Of a stretch of 64,000 nucleotides of DNA, positions 31,151 to 40,820 are shown one piece after another. The translations under genes were made by a program, and so were the position numbers. Each line of letters starts with the position of its first letter. Position 1 is the first letter of the stretch. Source of the DNA: an uncultured Lachnospiraceae bacterium (lineage in GTDB: Bacteria; Bacillota; Clostridia; Lachnospirales; Lachnospiraceae); contig CANRFZ010000011.1 in NCBI GenBank assembly GCA_947630025.1, forward strand, positions 1 to 64,000. Direction: 5' to 3'. The notes under the pieces are model-generated. The model searched no databases. It was not told where the DNA came from and saw only the letters and a list, made by a program, of their open reading frames with translations.

Positions 31151-32671
31151 TTACTGCAGGCCGTCCACGAGATCGTCCGCCTTGTAACCCTTGCCTGCAA
31201 TCGTGATGGACAGATTCTCTCCGCAGCCCGAAAATACGCTATCTCCTATGTCTATTGTTCCGTCTCCGACAACTACCGTTTCCAGCGCTTCACAGAATTG
31301 AAACGCCTGATCGTCAATGGTAATCTCATCGTCCGCCCCTGCGTCAGGGCATATCGCAACACTGACAAGATCCTCGCAGCCGTAGAAAGCACGTTCGCCC
31401 AGCGTTACCAGACTGCCGTCGATCGTTACCTCTGTCAAATCCTCGCAGCTTGAAAACACGCTATCTCCCATGACGACTTCCGATCCGGTAATGGTCAGGC
31501 TCTCCAGAGAGCTATACTGAAAAGCACAATCTTCCAATGTCAGAGAACAGTCTTTCATTTCGATAGCCACCGAATCTTCGCAGTTATAAAAAGCATATTT
31601 GTCCGCCGCCAGCGTACTGTCGGCAATCGTGATAGAATCAAGGCCTTCACAGGACGAAAAAGCGCTTTCTTCTATCTCCAGCTCGCAGCCGCTGATCGCT
31701 ATACTAATATAGTCCCCATACTGAAACACACATTTTCCAACCGTTCCCGTGCAGCCTGCAATCGTCAGTTCCGCGCCGTCTCCGCAGTTGTAAAAGGCAT
31801 AATCCTCCATTTCCAACACACTGTCCGACAACATAATCATAACGGCGTCTTCACACGAGGAAAACGCACTTTTCTCCATGCTCAGCTCACAGTTATTGAT
31901 TGTGATATTAGCGATATCGCCGTACTGAAAAGCAGATTCTCCGATCGTTCCGGTACAACTGTCGATTACCACACTCATATCCTTACCGCAGTTATAAAAG
32001 GCAGTGGCCTCCGTTTGAATATCGCAGCCGCTGATCGTAATCGTATTCAGATCTTCGCAGGAGGAAAACGCGCTCGCCTTTATCGTGGGCGTACCTCCGA
32101 CAATAGTTACCGCCGTAAATTCACCGTATTGAAAAGCGCATTCCCCGACTTCATAATTATAATTTACCAAAGTAACGCTTTCGACATCTTCCAGTGAATA
32201 CATCGCTAATTCATCGATCAGTGTAACCGTGTCTCCATCCGGGCTTTCCGTTGGAATGACGAGATCGGTGTCCGTGCAGGTTCCTATGCCGACAATCGTA
32301 CAGGTGCCGTCCCCATTACTTTCAAACGCTAACCCTTCTGAGGGAACCAGATCCTCCACTGCTATCTGGACCGCCGGGCTGCCCTGCGGTTTATCGCCAT
32401 CATCCGCGTTGTCCTCTGTATCCGCGTCATCTGCGTCATCCGCAGTTTCCGACGCATTTTCGTCCTGCCTTGCCGCTCCGCCGCTTTCCTTCTTTTTCTC
32501 GGCGCCGCTTTCTTCCTGCTTCCCGCCGTTTTCTTTGCTCTCTGCATCTGACGAAGCGCTCTCCTCTTTGGCTGGATCTTGATCGGCGTTTTGGTTTCCA
32601 CACCCCGAGCCGCATAGAACAAGACACATGATAAGGCATAACAAACTGATTTTTTTCTTTCTTGTATTCAT
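31151..32671 (-). CDS. BspA-like leucine-rich-repeat lipoprotein
   Basis: 506 residues from the ATG at the GGAGG site (MNTRKKKISLLCLIMCLVLCGSGC), a lipoprotein-type signal; the ORF track adds 18 codons. After an acidic Asp/Glu/Ala linker (about 30-100) come about 15 LRR_5-type repeats of 21-24 residues. They cycle in threes, AFSSCEDL, AFYNC and AFQYG, giving a super-repeat of about 68 residues copied about four times. BspA-like proteins are surface proteins that may bind host or other cells. Cysteines recur at one point per repeat. Confidence 0.85.
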   Translation of the reverse strand: MNTRKKKISLLCLIMCLVLCGSGCGNQNADQDPAKEESASSDAESKENGGKQEESGAEKKKESGGAARQDENASETADDADDADTEDNADDGDKPQGSPAVQIAVEDLVPSEGLAFESNGDGTCTIVGIGTCTDTDLVIPTESPDGDTVTLIDELAMYSLEDVESVTLVNYNYEVGECAFQYGEFTAVTIVGGTPTIKASAFSSCEDLNTITISGCDIQTEATAFYNCGKDMSVVIDSCTGTIGESAFQYGDIANITINNCELSMEKSAFSSCEDAVMIMLSDSVLEMEDYAFYNCGDGAELTIAGCTGTVGKCVFQYGDYISIAISGCELEIEESAFSSCEGLDSITIADSTLAADKYAFYNCEDSVAIEMKDCSLTLEDCAFQYSSLESLTITGSEVVMGDSVFSSCEDLTEVTIDGSLVTLGERAFYGCEDLVSVAICPDAGADDEITIDDQAFQFCEALETVVVGDGTIDIGDSVFSGCGENLSITIAGKGYKADDLVDGLQ

Positions 32672-32838
32672 AGATGATTCCTCCGCTTTTTCACTCCGGT
32701 ATTCCCGGTTTTTGCGCCCTGACACGCCTATACACAGGGCGGCTGCCGCTTTGTTCCGCCTCCTTCCCTAGTGCCGGCAGTTTCCCTGTGTGCGGCGTCA
32801 TGGACTGGTATTTATGAAACAGATATTTGTAAACCGGT

Positions 32839-33165
32839 TTAATTTTTAATCAGATCACATAGAATTTCGATCTGCCGCTGGATATGTTCTTTTTCCATTT
32901 TCAATTTACAGATCTGGTTTTCCAGTATCGGCTTGATGCTGACCCATGGCGCATCGATGATATCCTTTATTTCTTTTATGGAAAAGCCGGCCTCCTGATA
33001 CATTCTGACCATACCGATTCTCTCCTGTGCACTGTCGTCATACAGTAAGTGCCCCATCTTGTTTCTGCCGGTGGATTTCACGATTCCGGCTTTCTCATAT
33101 CCCTGTACTGCCCTTCTTGAAACCTTATACTTAGCACATACTTCGCGTAATGTTGCGTCCTGCAT
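32839..33165 (-). CDS. MerR family transcriptional regulator
   Basis: 108 residues: winged helix MQDATLREVCAKYKVSRRAVQGYEKAGIVKSTGRNKMGHLLYDDSAQERIGMVRMYQEAGFSIKEIKDII and a short C-terminal coiled coil (QICKLKMEKEHIQRQIEIL). No effector domain, so signal sensing is unclear. A GGAGG site precedes the ATG. Upstream is a dyad between -35 and -10 positions, suggesting autoregulation. The next gene on this strand is the LRR lipoprotein, a possible target. Confidence 0.9.
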   Translation of the reverse strand: MQDATLREVCAKYKVSRRAVQGYEKAGIVKSTGRNKMGHLLYDDSAQERIGMVRMYQEAGFSIKEIKDIIDAPWVSIKPILENQICKLKMEKEHIQRQIEILCDLIKN

Positions 33166-33193
33166 ACATTTACCTCCTTACCAACGTAAAATT

Positions 33194-33212
33194 GCACGTT
33201 ACGTGCAGTCAA
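33194..33212 (-). promoter_or_regulatory. MerR-type operator and -35
   Basis: GCACGT-T-ACGTGC (33194-33206) is a perfect palindrome placed directly inside -35 TTGACT (33207-33212, minus strand). A weak -10 follows about 18 bp downstream. Dyads inside a long spacer are the MerR signature. Confidence 0.6.
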
Positions 33213-33298
33213 CTGTTTTTTCAAAAACGGGTTTAAATATCTGCTTCATATAAGGACATACTTTTCACGCGAATTTTGTGCCGCCGGATTTGGACATA

Positions 33299-33332
33299 AA
33301 AAAACCTGCGGGATTGCTCCCACAGGTTTTTT
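33299..33332. terminator. bidirectional terminator after the four-gene cassette
   Basis: AAAAAACCTG (33299-33308) pairs with CAGGTTTTTT (33323-33332), and GGGA/TCCC extends the stem past a mismatch. It closes the minus-strand cassette ending at 33379. The rest of 33213-33378 shows no gene. Confidence 0.85.
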
Positions 33333-33378
33333 CATTCTCTGCATTCTTACACGGCTGGTCAGCCTTTTTCACCGGACT

Positions 33379-33834
33379 CTATAATAAATAATCCTGCTCT
33401 TTGATACACACTTTGTCTTGGGACAATAAGATACATATTCCATGTTCTTCATCCCATGCACAGTCGCACAACCAGCCGAACTGTCCTTCCCTGTCAAAAT
33501 ATAACGTTTTGATTCTGATCAGTCTGGTAATAATTTCTCTATTGACGTTATCCCTGTTGATCTGCTCGGGAATATTGGCTTCTGATGCAATCGCATCATA
33601 ATGATCCAAATAATATTTCAGAAGGACGTCGGGTGTCTCCTTAATATAGTTGGCACAATCAGCCAGATACTTTTTATAGGAATCTCTCTGCACATCCAAA
33701 ATGTCCTGCCCCGTATATGCCTCCGCAACAATGCGCATTTTTACGGTTCTGCCAAACGCGCTCATTTCTTCGCGTTTCACCCATGAATGGTCATATTCCA
33801 TTCCGCCAAATACCGGATCGTTTATTTTATTCAT
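33379..33834 (-). CDS. putative immunity protein (DUF6985-like)
   Basis: 151 residues from the ATG at 33834 (MNKINDPVFGGMEYDHSWVKREEMSAFGRTV). It overlaps the end of the preceding gene by 8 bp and uses a GGAGGAG site inside it. N-terminal beta strands, a helical middle (DILDVQRDSYKKYLADCANYI), and an ending typical of small immunity proteins (FGWLCDCAWDEEHGICILLSQDKVCIKEQDYLL). The resemblance to DUF6985 is from memory of the pattern. Last gene of the cassette and directly after the nuclease-like gene, the usual toxin-immunity order. Confidence 0.65.
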   Translation of the reverse strand: MNKINDPVFGGMEYDHSWVKREEMSAFGRTVKMRIVAEAYTGQDILDVQRDSYKKYLADCANYIKETPDVLLKYYLDHYDAIASEANIPEQINRDNVNREIITRLIRIKTLYFDREGQFGWLCDCAWDEEHGICILLSQDKVCIKEQDYLL

Positions 33835-34498
33835 TTCGTAACCACTCCTCCATATTGATTTCTCGTTTCTTCTCAGAAATACCGCCAGAATGCGGCACAT
33901 TGTTATGTATGATCGACGGTACTTTATCCATCGTTTCACAGTCACGCCGTTCGTTCCATGTATAACGGTTTTCCTTCCGCCACTCCTTTACCTCCTCCGG
34001 AGAGCATCCACGTTTTTCGGCTATATATTCATCCGCCTGCTTAAAATTTTTATCTCTGTTATCCGTAAACTCTGCGATATGCGCTTCCCCTTTTGAAACT
34101 TCGCTAAAGTCAGGCTCGCCCTTATTAAATTTTATTCCTTCCATGTTATAGCTTTTCAGGATTTCGCCAAAAGTTTTTCCATCCGGATTGGACTTCTCCG
34201 GTATCTTGTCGGCATCGGGAATCCATAGCGAATCTCCTCTTTCGCCTTCCCACACGCCATCGGATTTGGGCAGAATTTCCCGGTGCGTTCCGTCACTTTT
34301 CAAAGCCCCGGTCTCTTTGAACGCTCCGCTGCTTTCCTGTGCCTTCGCCTCCTGCGCCGCCTTGTTCCATTCGTATTTGACGGCCTCGTTAAGTTCCTTT
34401 ACAGTCATCTCTTTTTCCGGCTTGATGCGTCTGAAATTTTCGACCGGCTGCTGCTTTGTTTCCATTATGTCTGTACGCGATAATTCTCCGCCTCTCAA
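33827..34498 (-). CDS. putative HNH/EndoVII-type nuclease toxin
   Basis: 223 residues starting at TTG (34498), which overlaps the upstream stop as TTGA with GGAGG 9 nt before it; an ATG 11 codons on has no close site. The N-terminal about 110 residues are disordered-looking (Lys/Glu/Ser). The rest has MEGIKFNKGEPDFSEVSKG, RDKNFKQADEYIAEKRGCSPEEVKEWRK and YTWNERRDC then MDKVPSIIHNNVPHSGGIS, the pattern of polymorphic-toxin HNH/EndoVII nucleases (compare tWHE...VP..iH...HxGG). Asn replaces the usual first His (WNE), which might reduce or alter activity. Coupled to ATPase and immunity genes. Confidence 0.68.
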   Translation of the reverse strand: MRGGELSRTDIMETKQQPVENFRRIKPEKEMTVKELNEAVKYEWNKAAQEAKAQESSGAFKETGALKSDGTHREILPKSDGVWEGERGDSLWIPDADKIPEKSNPDGKTFGEILKSYNMEGIKFNKGEPDFSEVSKGEAHIAEFTDNRDKNFKQADEYIAEKRGCSPEEVKEWRKENRYTWNERRDCETMDKVPSIIHNNVPHSGGISEKKREINMEEWLRNE

Positions 34499-37400
34499 AA
34501 TACACCGCCTCCATTTCTGTATTCTTCTAAAAAGATGTTCAACATATTTTTATAAGAATTTTCTCTCATCATCTGTTCATTCAAAATAAGCAGAATTATA
34601 AGATCTACCTGCTTTTTTGAATATCCTTTGACGGAAGGTTCCAGTTTCTCAATGACTGCTTCTACCCATTCATGCACGTCTTTGTCTTTATAGTCCGCTG
34701 CGGCTTCGATGGCCTCTTTCGCCTTGAAGAAGTCATACATCAGACATCGAAATGTTTCTATTTCCATCTCACTTTCCGCTTCTATACAGTCAAGGAAATC
34801 TACCTTTACAAGCGAATTAAGCCTTGACCTGATGACCAGATTTTTCAATTCCCTCAGATCCTCTTTATCGCCTTTTTGAAACAGTCGCCGATCCGTAATG
34901 TACTGTAAGAGGGAGTCCATTAGTCTGTCATCTTTTTTAATAAACGCTTCATTCATTTTTGCATCAAAGGAATAACTGGCAAAATCTCCTTCATGCTTCT
35001 CAACCCTGCACAATACCGGCTGAATCCATTCGTTCTGATATACCGCACCGACGCCGCAGGGGAGTTTGGCAAGTTCTTTTATCTGATCCTCATTAAGATT
35101 TGCCGCCCGTCCTACCAATTCCCTGTCGCTTTGATCGGGCAGCCGCATGATAATTTTGGTATTCGTATTTCTTATGACAGACATATCCATCAAACCCGGC
35201 GCCTGATCTGCAATCATAAATCCTTCTCCGTAAGTTCTCATCTCCGCGATTGCGTTTGCGATCATCTCAACGCTCTTACCGAGAATATTGGCACTCTCCG
35301 TAGACTGCGCGGACGATGTGCGTCTCAGAAGATTATGCGCCTCCTCCAGAACCGTAATATGGCGCATATCCGCGTTCATGGGAATATCTCCGGCCATTCT
35401 GAATTCCTGCAGTTTGAGAACAAGCATACCCATCAGCAGCGACTTGGTTTCTGACGAACCGACCCGGCTCAAATCGATAATCACGTTTTGTTCAAACAGT
35501 TCTTCTCCCGACAGTTCATCCGCGGAGAACACCAGACCGTTGATTCCGGTCGTCAAAGACTGCAGCCTCGTCAGCAGGGAACCTTTATACGCCCCTTTGT
35601 TTTCGTTATCATACTCACTGCTTTCAATGATAATCTTGATATTCCGCGCCACATCAGAAAAATCAGGATACAGATTTTGATCATATTTATTGACGGAAGA
35701 CAACAGATCCCATCCGCAGTCAGTATACGCCTTTTCCACCGCACTTTTCAGTACTGCCGGCATCGCCGCATACATCGGCCAGCAGACGTTAAACAACTCC
35801 ACCAGTCTGTCCAGATGCTCCAATATATGTATCTTCTCCGGAAAACTGAACGGATTGATTCTGAGCAGCGGCGCCAAGCCGGGATTCGTGCCGTACACTC
35901 TGACGTCTTCGCCTTTTCCAAACACGTTCTTATATTCCCCTTTGGCCGGTTCCACGACGAGAAAATGTACGCCCGCCTCCCGCGCACTGGCCAGAATATG
36001 ATAAACGGTATTACTCTTGCCGGAACCGGTGCTGCCCGTAATAAATACGTGGGATTTCAAAGATTCCAGCGACAACTCCACCGGACTTTTTTCCACATGG
36101 TTCATATGGAAAATTCTGCCTAAAACAATCTTTCCGCCATTCTCATCCGTGCTGCCATAAGTAGATACATTACGGCCAAATCCCGCACATTCCAATACCG
36201 GAAGACCGGACACCGACTTCTGCGGAAAATTAAGCGAGTATGCGAGCTCTTTTCCCGACAGGCTTGTGGTGGCCGTCACTATAGAGGGATACTCGTTATA
36301 TTCCTCATCCGCTTCTATCACGCCGGGATTCAGCCCGAAAACAGGGTGCCGCAGCTCTCTGACATATGCGCTGATCACTTTTGCCGCATCCCTCTCCTCA
36401 TCGACGTTTCCACGCCATAGGTTAATCGCCGACTTAGACATATAGGACTCCTCTCCGAGAGTCAGCGCGAGATAAGAATGTGCGACATTATTGGCAATAT
36501 TCTGGTCTTCGCTCAAAACATATGCTGCAAAATCCCACATTCCGAGAGCCGTGCTTTGCTCCAGCCGCTTCATCTGCGACTCCAGCAGTTCCAGCGCGTG
36601 TTTTATATTATAGTTGGTAAACGATTGTGTAATACCTTCCGTTTTTCCGACCGTGGCCGTAACCGTCGATGCTCTGGCGAAATTCGCGCCAAAATTCGCA
36701 CCCAGATTTACGCCCTTGCTGCGTCCGGACGTTGCTGCCATCGCTTTGGTAACCGCTTTTCCCAACGTGTTCGCAACCGCCGTCCCCGTGGTCTTGGCCA
36801 CGCTATCGGAAACCGACTGTGTGAAGCCCCGGGTAAGCGTGTCCGTTGCGGTCTTTCCGAGAGCCCGGGCCGTGCTTTCTGTCCATCCGCTGCTCTGGGA
36901 TACCGCTTCGGATACATTCTGCATGGTGGAATCGCCTTTGGCGACACTGTTGTTTTCACCTTGGTTATACCCACCGCTAACTCCTATTGCTCCTCCTACT
37001 CCTACTCCGGCTCCTATCCCGAAAGGATGAAATGCAGCTTCTGTTTCAACGTTCAATCCAGCGTTTGCTCCGACATTCCAGCCGGAATATGTTCCCTTTG
37101 TTTTTGTGGTAGAATTGGTAGTTCCCTCAGTATTTGTCGTGCTGGTTCCCGACGTTCCGCTGGTGCCGTCCGTGGTAGTCTTGCTTTCGGATGTTCCCTC
37201 TGAGCGGGCTCTGCTGCCGGATTCCGAGGATGATGTGCCTTCCGTGACAGTGCCGCTCTGTGATTCCGTATCCGTCGTCGATGAACTGTCCGTCGTTCCC
37301 TCCGAATCCGTAACGGAATAGTTGGTGCCATTCTGCACACCTGCGCTGGCGCCGATGTTTACCCCTGCCGTTGCCGATGAGCCAAACGACCGATTATCAT

Positions 37401-38217
37401 TGAAGTGATAGTCTGTCTGCCACGTCGCATAAGGAGCCAGTCCGGAATAAAATTCTCCCAGCTTGAGTTTTCTCTCCTCCACATCTTTGATAGGCGTAGC
37501 CAGAAGCACTATCGTATATTCCGTCTTCTTGGAATCCGGCACAATCCCATCCAGCAGCTTTTCTATCGTCTGGCTGATGAATTTTTCTGATTTTTCCGTC
37601 GGTATATTGGAGGCCGTGGCGACAGAATATGCCCTGTCGTTATCCATGCAGGGAAGCACGCCCATGCCCTCATCCCGCCATTCCGCGCCCGGAAAATTTC
37701 CCCGGATCGCTTCGATCAGACGGCTCTTATAAATATCCGCATTGACGCTGCTATCATCATTCTGTGTATTGACGACTGCCAGATAAACATTGGTATTTGT
37801 CCGGGTTCTATGGAATACAAGCGCAATATTGCAGTCTTCATTCGACAGGACGGCATACACATTGACCAGCTTTTCAAGACTGTTCTCTTTGGCATCCACC
37901 ACCCATTTTGTAATATTGAAATATCTGATATTGTGTAATGTATCAAACGGCTTGTCATATTCTGCGGTTTGCTCAACCGGAAGATACAGTTCTTTGATCT
38001 GGGAGAGATACGCATTGAATATCTCAATACTGCTGGCGGCCATCATCCGCTCGGTGCGTCTGACGGCATTCTCATCCGTAGGATCGGGCTCCTCCAGAAG
38101 ATACTGCTCCCTCTGAAGCTGCACGTCTTCCAACTGCGCAGAACTCAGTTCCGCCAGCTTTGCGATGCGGTTCCCGGCACGGTCGCCAATACGTTTTACG
38201 ATATTTTTTACACCCAT
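34495..38217 (-). CDS. HerA/DUF87-type ATPase with Ser/Thr/Gly-rich insert
   Basis: 1240 residues. Residues 1-270 are a mixed alpha/beta region of unknown family. About 285-375 are extremely Ser/Thr/Gly-rich (TEGTSSSESGSRARSEGTSE), and about 375-540 Gly/Ala/Ser-rich and possibly membrane- or assembly-related. The ATPase domain follows: Walker A ITGSTGSGKSNT near 730, Walker B ITVLEEAHNLLRR near 960, then MIADQAPGLMDMSVIRNTNTKIIMRL, typical of HerA/VirB4/FtsK-like pumps of DNA or protein. The start is 14 bp after the GTPase gene. It may power delivery or processing by this cassette; that is inference. Confidence 0.82.
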   Translation of the reverse strand: MGVKNIVKRIGDRAGNRIAKLAELSSAQLEDVQLQREQYLLEEPDPTDENAVRRTERMMAASSIEIFNAYLSQIKELYLPVEQTAEYDKPFDTLHNIRYFNITKWVVDAKENSLEKLVNVYAVLSNEDCNIALVFHRTRTNTNVYLAVVNTQNDDSSVNADIYKSRLIEAIRGNFPGAEWRDEGMGVLPCMDNDRAYSVATASNIPTEKSEKFISQTIEKLLDGIVPDSKKTEYTIVLLATPIKDVEERKLKLGEFYSGLAPYATWQTDYHFNDNRSFGSSATAGVNIGASAGVQNGTNYSVTDSEGTTDSSSTTDTESQSGTVTEGTSSSESGSRARSEGTSESKTTTDGTSGTSGTSTTNTEGTTNSTTKTKGTYSGWNVGANAGLNVETEAAFHPFGIGAGVGVGGAIGVSGGYNQGENNSVAKGDSTMQNVSEAVSQSSGWTESTARALGKTATDTLTRGFTQSVSDSVAKTTGTAVANTLGKAVTKAMAATSGRSKGVNLGANFGANFARASTVTATVGKTEGITQSFTNYNIKHALELLESQMKRLEQSTALGMWDFAAYVLSEDQNIANNVAHSYLALTLGEESYMSKSAINLWRGNVDEERDAAKVISAYVRELRHPVFGLNPGVIEADEEYNEYPSIVTATTSLSGKELAYSLNFPQKSVSGLPVLECAGFGRNVSTYGSTDENGGKIVLGRIFHMNHVEKSPVELSLESLKSHVFITGSTGSGKSNTVYHILASAREAGVHFLVVEPAKGEYKNVFGKGEDVRVYGTNPGLAPLLRINPFSFPEKIHILEHLDRLVELFNVCWPMYAAMPAVLKSAVEKAYTDCGWDLLSSVNKYDQNLYPDFSDVARNIKIIIESSEYDNENKGAYKGSLLTRLQSLTTGINGLVFSADELSGEELFEQNVIIDLSRVGSSETKSLLMGMLVLKLQEFRMAGDIPMNADMRHITVLEEAHNLLRRTSSAQSTESANILGKSVEMIANAIAEMRTYGEGFMIADQAPGLMDMSVIRNTNTKIIMRLPDQSDRELVGRAANLNEDQIKELAKLPCGVGAVYQNEWIQPVLCRVEKHEGDFASYSFDAKMNEAFIKKDDRLMDSLLQYITDRRLFQKGDKEDLRELKNLVIRSRLNSLVKVDFLDCIEAESEMEIETFRCLMYDFFKAKEAIEAAADYKDKDVHEWVEAVIEKLEPSVKGYSKKQVDLIILLILNEQMMRENSYKNMLNIFLEEYRNGGGVF

Positions 38218-38231
38218 ACACTCACCCCTGC

Positions 38232-40820
38232 CTATTCAAGTTCTTTCCACGACATCATGTGTTCCATGGTCTGAAAGGAATTCGATATTGTCTGCCGATT
38301 TGTCTGTAATTCAAGAATCCGTTCAGACTCCTCCCGTATAGACTCCGTGAGTTCTCTGAGCTCCGGATTGTAAATTGTTATGTTTTCTTCGATCAGCGCC
38401 TGCAGGTTTTTCTGCCACGCTTCAAAGCTCGAGAAACACCCTTTATTGATAAGCTGCGCCATCTCGCCGATATTATGCCGGATTTTCGTATTGTAGCTTG
38501 CCGCCAGTCTTGCGGTATTCAGGCGCTCCGATGCGACCAGCCTGATACCCAGGACATTTCCCCGAAGGAATTTGGCCTTGATAAATACCTTATCCGCACC
38601 GTCGTCATAACGAAAATCCTGATAACTCAGAATCACATTGGAAAGCTCGGCGCGCTGCTTTTCCGGCAAAGCATCCGAACCGTTGATAAGCCGGATCATT
38701 TCTTCTCGATACACCCGCTCATTTTCCTGCCAATGCTGCCTTGCCGCTTCTCCCAGCCGTTCCTGCGCGTCAACCATGTTTTTCCTAAATTCCTTGACTA
38801 CAAATTTAAGCAGGCGGTCAGATGTCTCCTTGTCTACATTCTGTCTGGTCATATCCATGCTTTCTTTCTTCCCCTGCATGGCTTTGGAATCCGACACCCA
38901 CTCTGTCGCAAGATCCCGAACCCGATCCGTAAAGTTTCCTTTGAGCAGATTCTGGCTATTTTCTATGAAATTCCTCCATCGGCTATCCTTTGCCCCTTCA
39001 TAATCCTTTTCAAATACGGCAAAACCGGCCTTCTGCTCGTTCTCCTCGGCGAACGACCTGTCTTTCTTTTCAATCTCCTCTGCGGTATATTCATATGCCT
39101 GCAGTTCTTTCGAGTCCTTCACATAAGTCTGCATAAATGTTTTGGACTCTTTTTCATATTTCTTTATCGAGTCCGTGGTACTCTTACGGATGTTTTCGAC
39201 AAGCTCAAACTTCTTTGCGTCAAGATCCTGTTCCCACTTCTGTTTCCTTTTTTGATAGGAAGCCGTCTTCTCCGCGATCTTCTGCTCGGCTTTATCGATA
39301 ACTCCCTGCAGAAACATATATACCATCTGACATTTATTGTAGGCCGCATATCTGCTTGCAAACTGCTCCATTTCCATTTCCACGCAGTAAAGGCCGCTGT
39401 TCGCATAAATGAGATTTTCGCAGGCCGCCGAATACTCTATAGCCCTGCGTTTCATCTGCTCCGGCATTATGTTATACTCATACAGTTTCTTATACGACCT
39501 CGCGGCAGGGTCAGAAAACTTCCTCTCCTTTTCTTCAAAAACATCCAGAATGTAATCGCTGACAATCCCCTCCGGATTTTTGGCGCCGAGCCCCATGACG
39601 GACGAAACGAAATAGATACCGCTTGAATACATTTTTTCAACCGACTCATATTCCATCAAATCGCTTATCGCTTCCCTGTCCAGACCGTTCTTGGGCAGTT
39701 CTACAGAATCGGCCTTATTGACTACGATCATGGTGAATCTCTTGTCCAAAGCGTCAATCTCGTATAACATATCACAAAGAGTGGAGTTGTCCACACTGTC
39801 GATGGAATCATACCCGGACACCCAGATAGGTATACCGTTGGAAAATTTCTCCAGCGCTTTCTTCAGCACTTCTTTATGATCCATATTGGTTTTGGAATTA
39901 GACCCCGGCGTGTCAAAAATCACAAATTCATTGTGGGACTGCCCCAGTCTGCCGTTCTCGCTGAAAGGAACTTCCACCCTGATCACATTACCGATAAGAG
40001 TTGTGGAGCGATCCTTCTTTTCAAAGGAATTGATGATATCAATCGTTTTATTGACCATATGAAACAAATCGGGGGCTTCCATCCGCTCGATGGCAGCCTG
40101 AATCTCTTGTATAAGATCTTTCTCTTTGTCACCCGCAAATACCCGGCAGGATTTATGGTCAAATTGCAATTCATATTCTTCACATTCTTCATGGGAACGA
40201 TATGCAAAAGATATTTTGGCTCTGTCCTCTTGTCCGGAACGTTTGATTTCATAAATTTTGGAAGTGATGGGATCGCCGCCGCTGGGTAATATTTCATATC
40301 CGATGAGCGCATTGATAAATGTTGATTTTCCCGCACTGTAATTGCCAAAAATACAGATCGGAATAATGTCCTTCAGGGCATCGGAAACTTTTTCCAGACC
40401 GTCGGTTATCGCGGCGTCATCTTTGACAATATTTTTTATAATGGGCTGCACCGTATCAAAGATTTCCTTGGCATGGTCCAGAATATCTCTTGCATTTTCC
40501 AGCACACGGGTGGATCGAAGCAGATGTACTTTATCTTTGTGGGCTTCGTCGCTGCATACATTCTCTATTTCTTCATACTCATCCTCAGTTCCCTCAAAGA
40601 TAAGTTCGACCTGACCGGTTCCGACATAATACTCCGAAACAATGGTGTCTACTATTTCTTTCACCTGAAAGGGCAGAAATATCTTCTCTCCATTGTTTTC
40701 GCGGAGACGGCTGTTAATACTGTCCTGCTCTATGTTTTCCCACGTGTCGGACTGTTTTTTGTAAATGTAATAAGTCAGACTGCGTTCATAGGGGTTGCTG
40801 ATCATTTTAATTTTGGCCAT
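38232..40820 (-). CDS. dynamin-like GTPase
   Basis: 862 residues from the ATG at 40820 (MAKIKMISNPYERSLTYYIYKKQ), with GAGG 9 nt upstream. After about 150 residues of N-terminal region, the GTPase carries G1 FGNYSAGKSTFINAL (near 165), G3 FDTPGSN (near 305) and G4 VNKAD (near 368). The C-terminal half is long helical/coiled coil (QKIAEKTASYQKRKQKWEQDL) with no transmembrane helix, as in bacterial dynamin-like proteins that remodel membranes or act in phage defence. First gene of the cassette with HerA-like ATPase, nuclease and immunity genes. Confidence 0.87.
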   Translation of the reverse strand: MAKIKMISNPYERSLTYYIYKKQSDTWENIEQDSINSRLRENNGEKIFLPFQVKEIVDTIVSEYYVGTGQVELIFEGTEDEYEEIENVCSDEAHKDKVHLLRSTRVLENARDILDHAKEIFDTVQPIIKNIVKDDAAITDGLEKVSDALKDIIPICIFGNYSAGKSTFINALIGYEILPSGGDPITSKIYEIKRSGQEDRAKISFAYRSHEECEEYELQFDHKSCRVFAGDKEKDLIQEIQAAIERMEAPDLFHMVNKTIDIINSFEKKDRSTTLIGNVIRVEVPFSENGRLGQSHNEFVIFDTPGSNSKTNMDHKEVLKKALEKFSNGIPIWVSGYDSIDSVDNSTLCDMLYEIDALDKRFTMIVVNKADSVELPKNGLDREAISDLMEYESVEKMYSSGIYFVSSVMGLGAKNPEGIVSDYILDVFEEKERKFSDPAARSYKKLYEYNIMPEQMKRRAIEYSAACENLIYANSGLYCVEMEMEQFASRYAAYNKCQMVYMFLQGVIDKAEQKIAEKTASYQKRKQKWEQDLDAKKFELVENIRKSTTDSIKKYEKESKTFMQTYVKDSKELQAYEYTAEEIEKKDRSFAEENEQKAGFAVFEKDYEGAKDSRWRNFIENSQNLLKGNFTDRVRDLATEWVSDSKAMQGKKESMDMTRQNVDKETSDRLLKFVVKEFRKNMVDAQERLGEAARQHWQENERVYREEMIRLINGSDALPEKQRAELSNVILSYQDFRYDDGADKVFIKAKFLRGNVLGIRLVASERLNTARLAASYNTKIRHNIGEMAQLINKGCFSSFEAWQKNLQALIEENITIYNPELRELTESIREESERILELQTNRQTISNSFQTMEHMMSWKELE

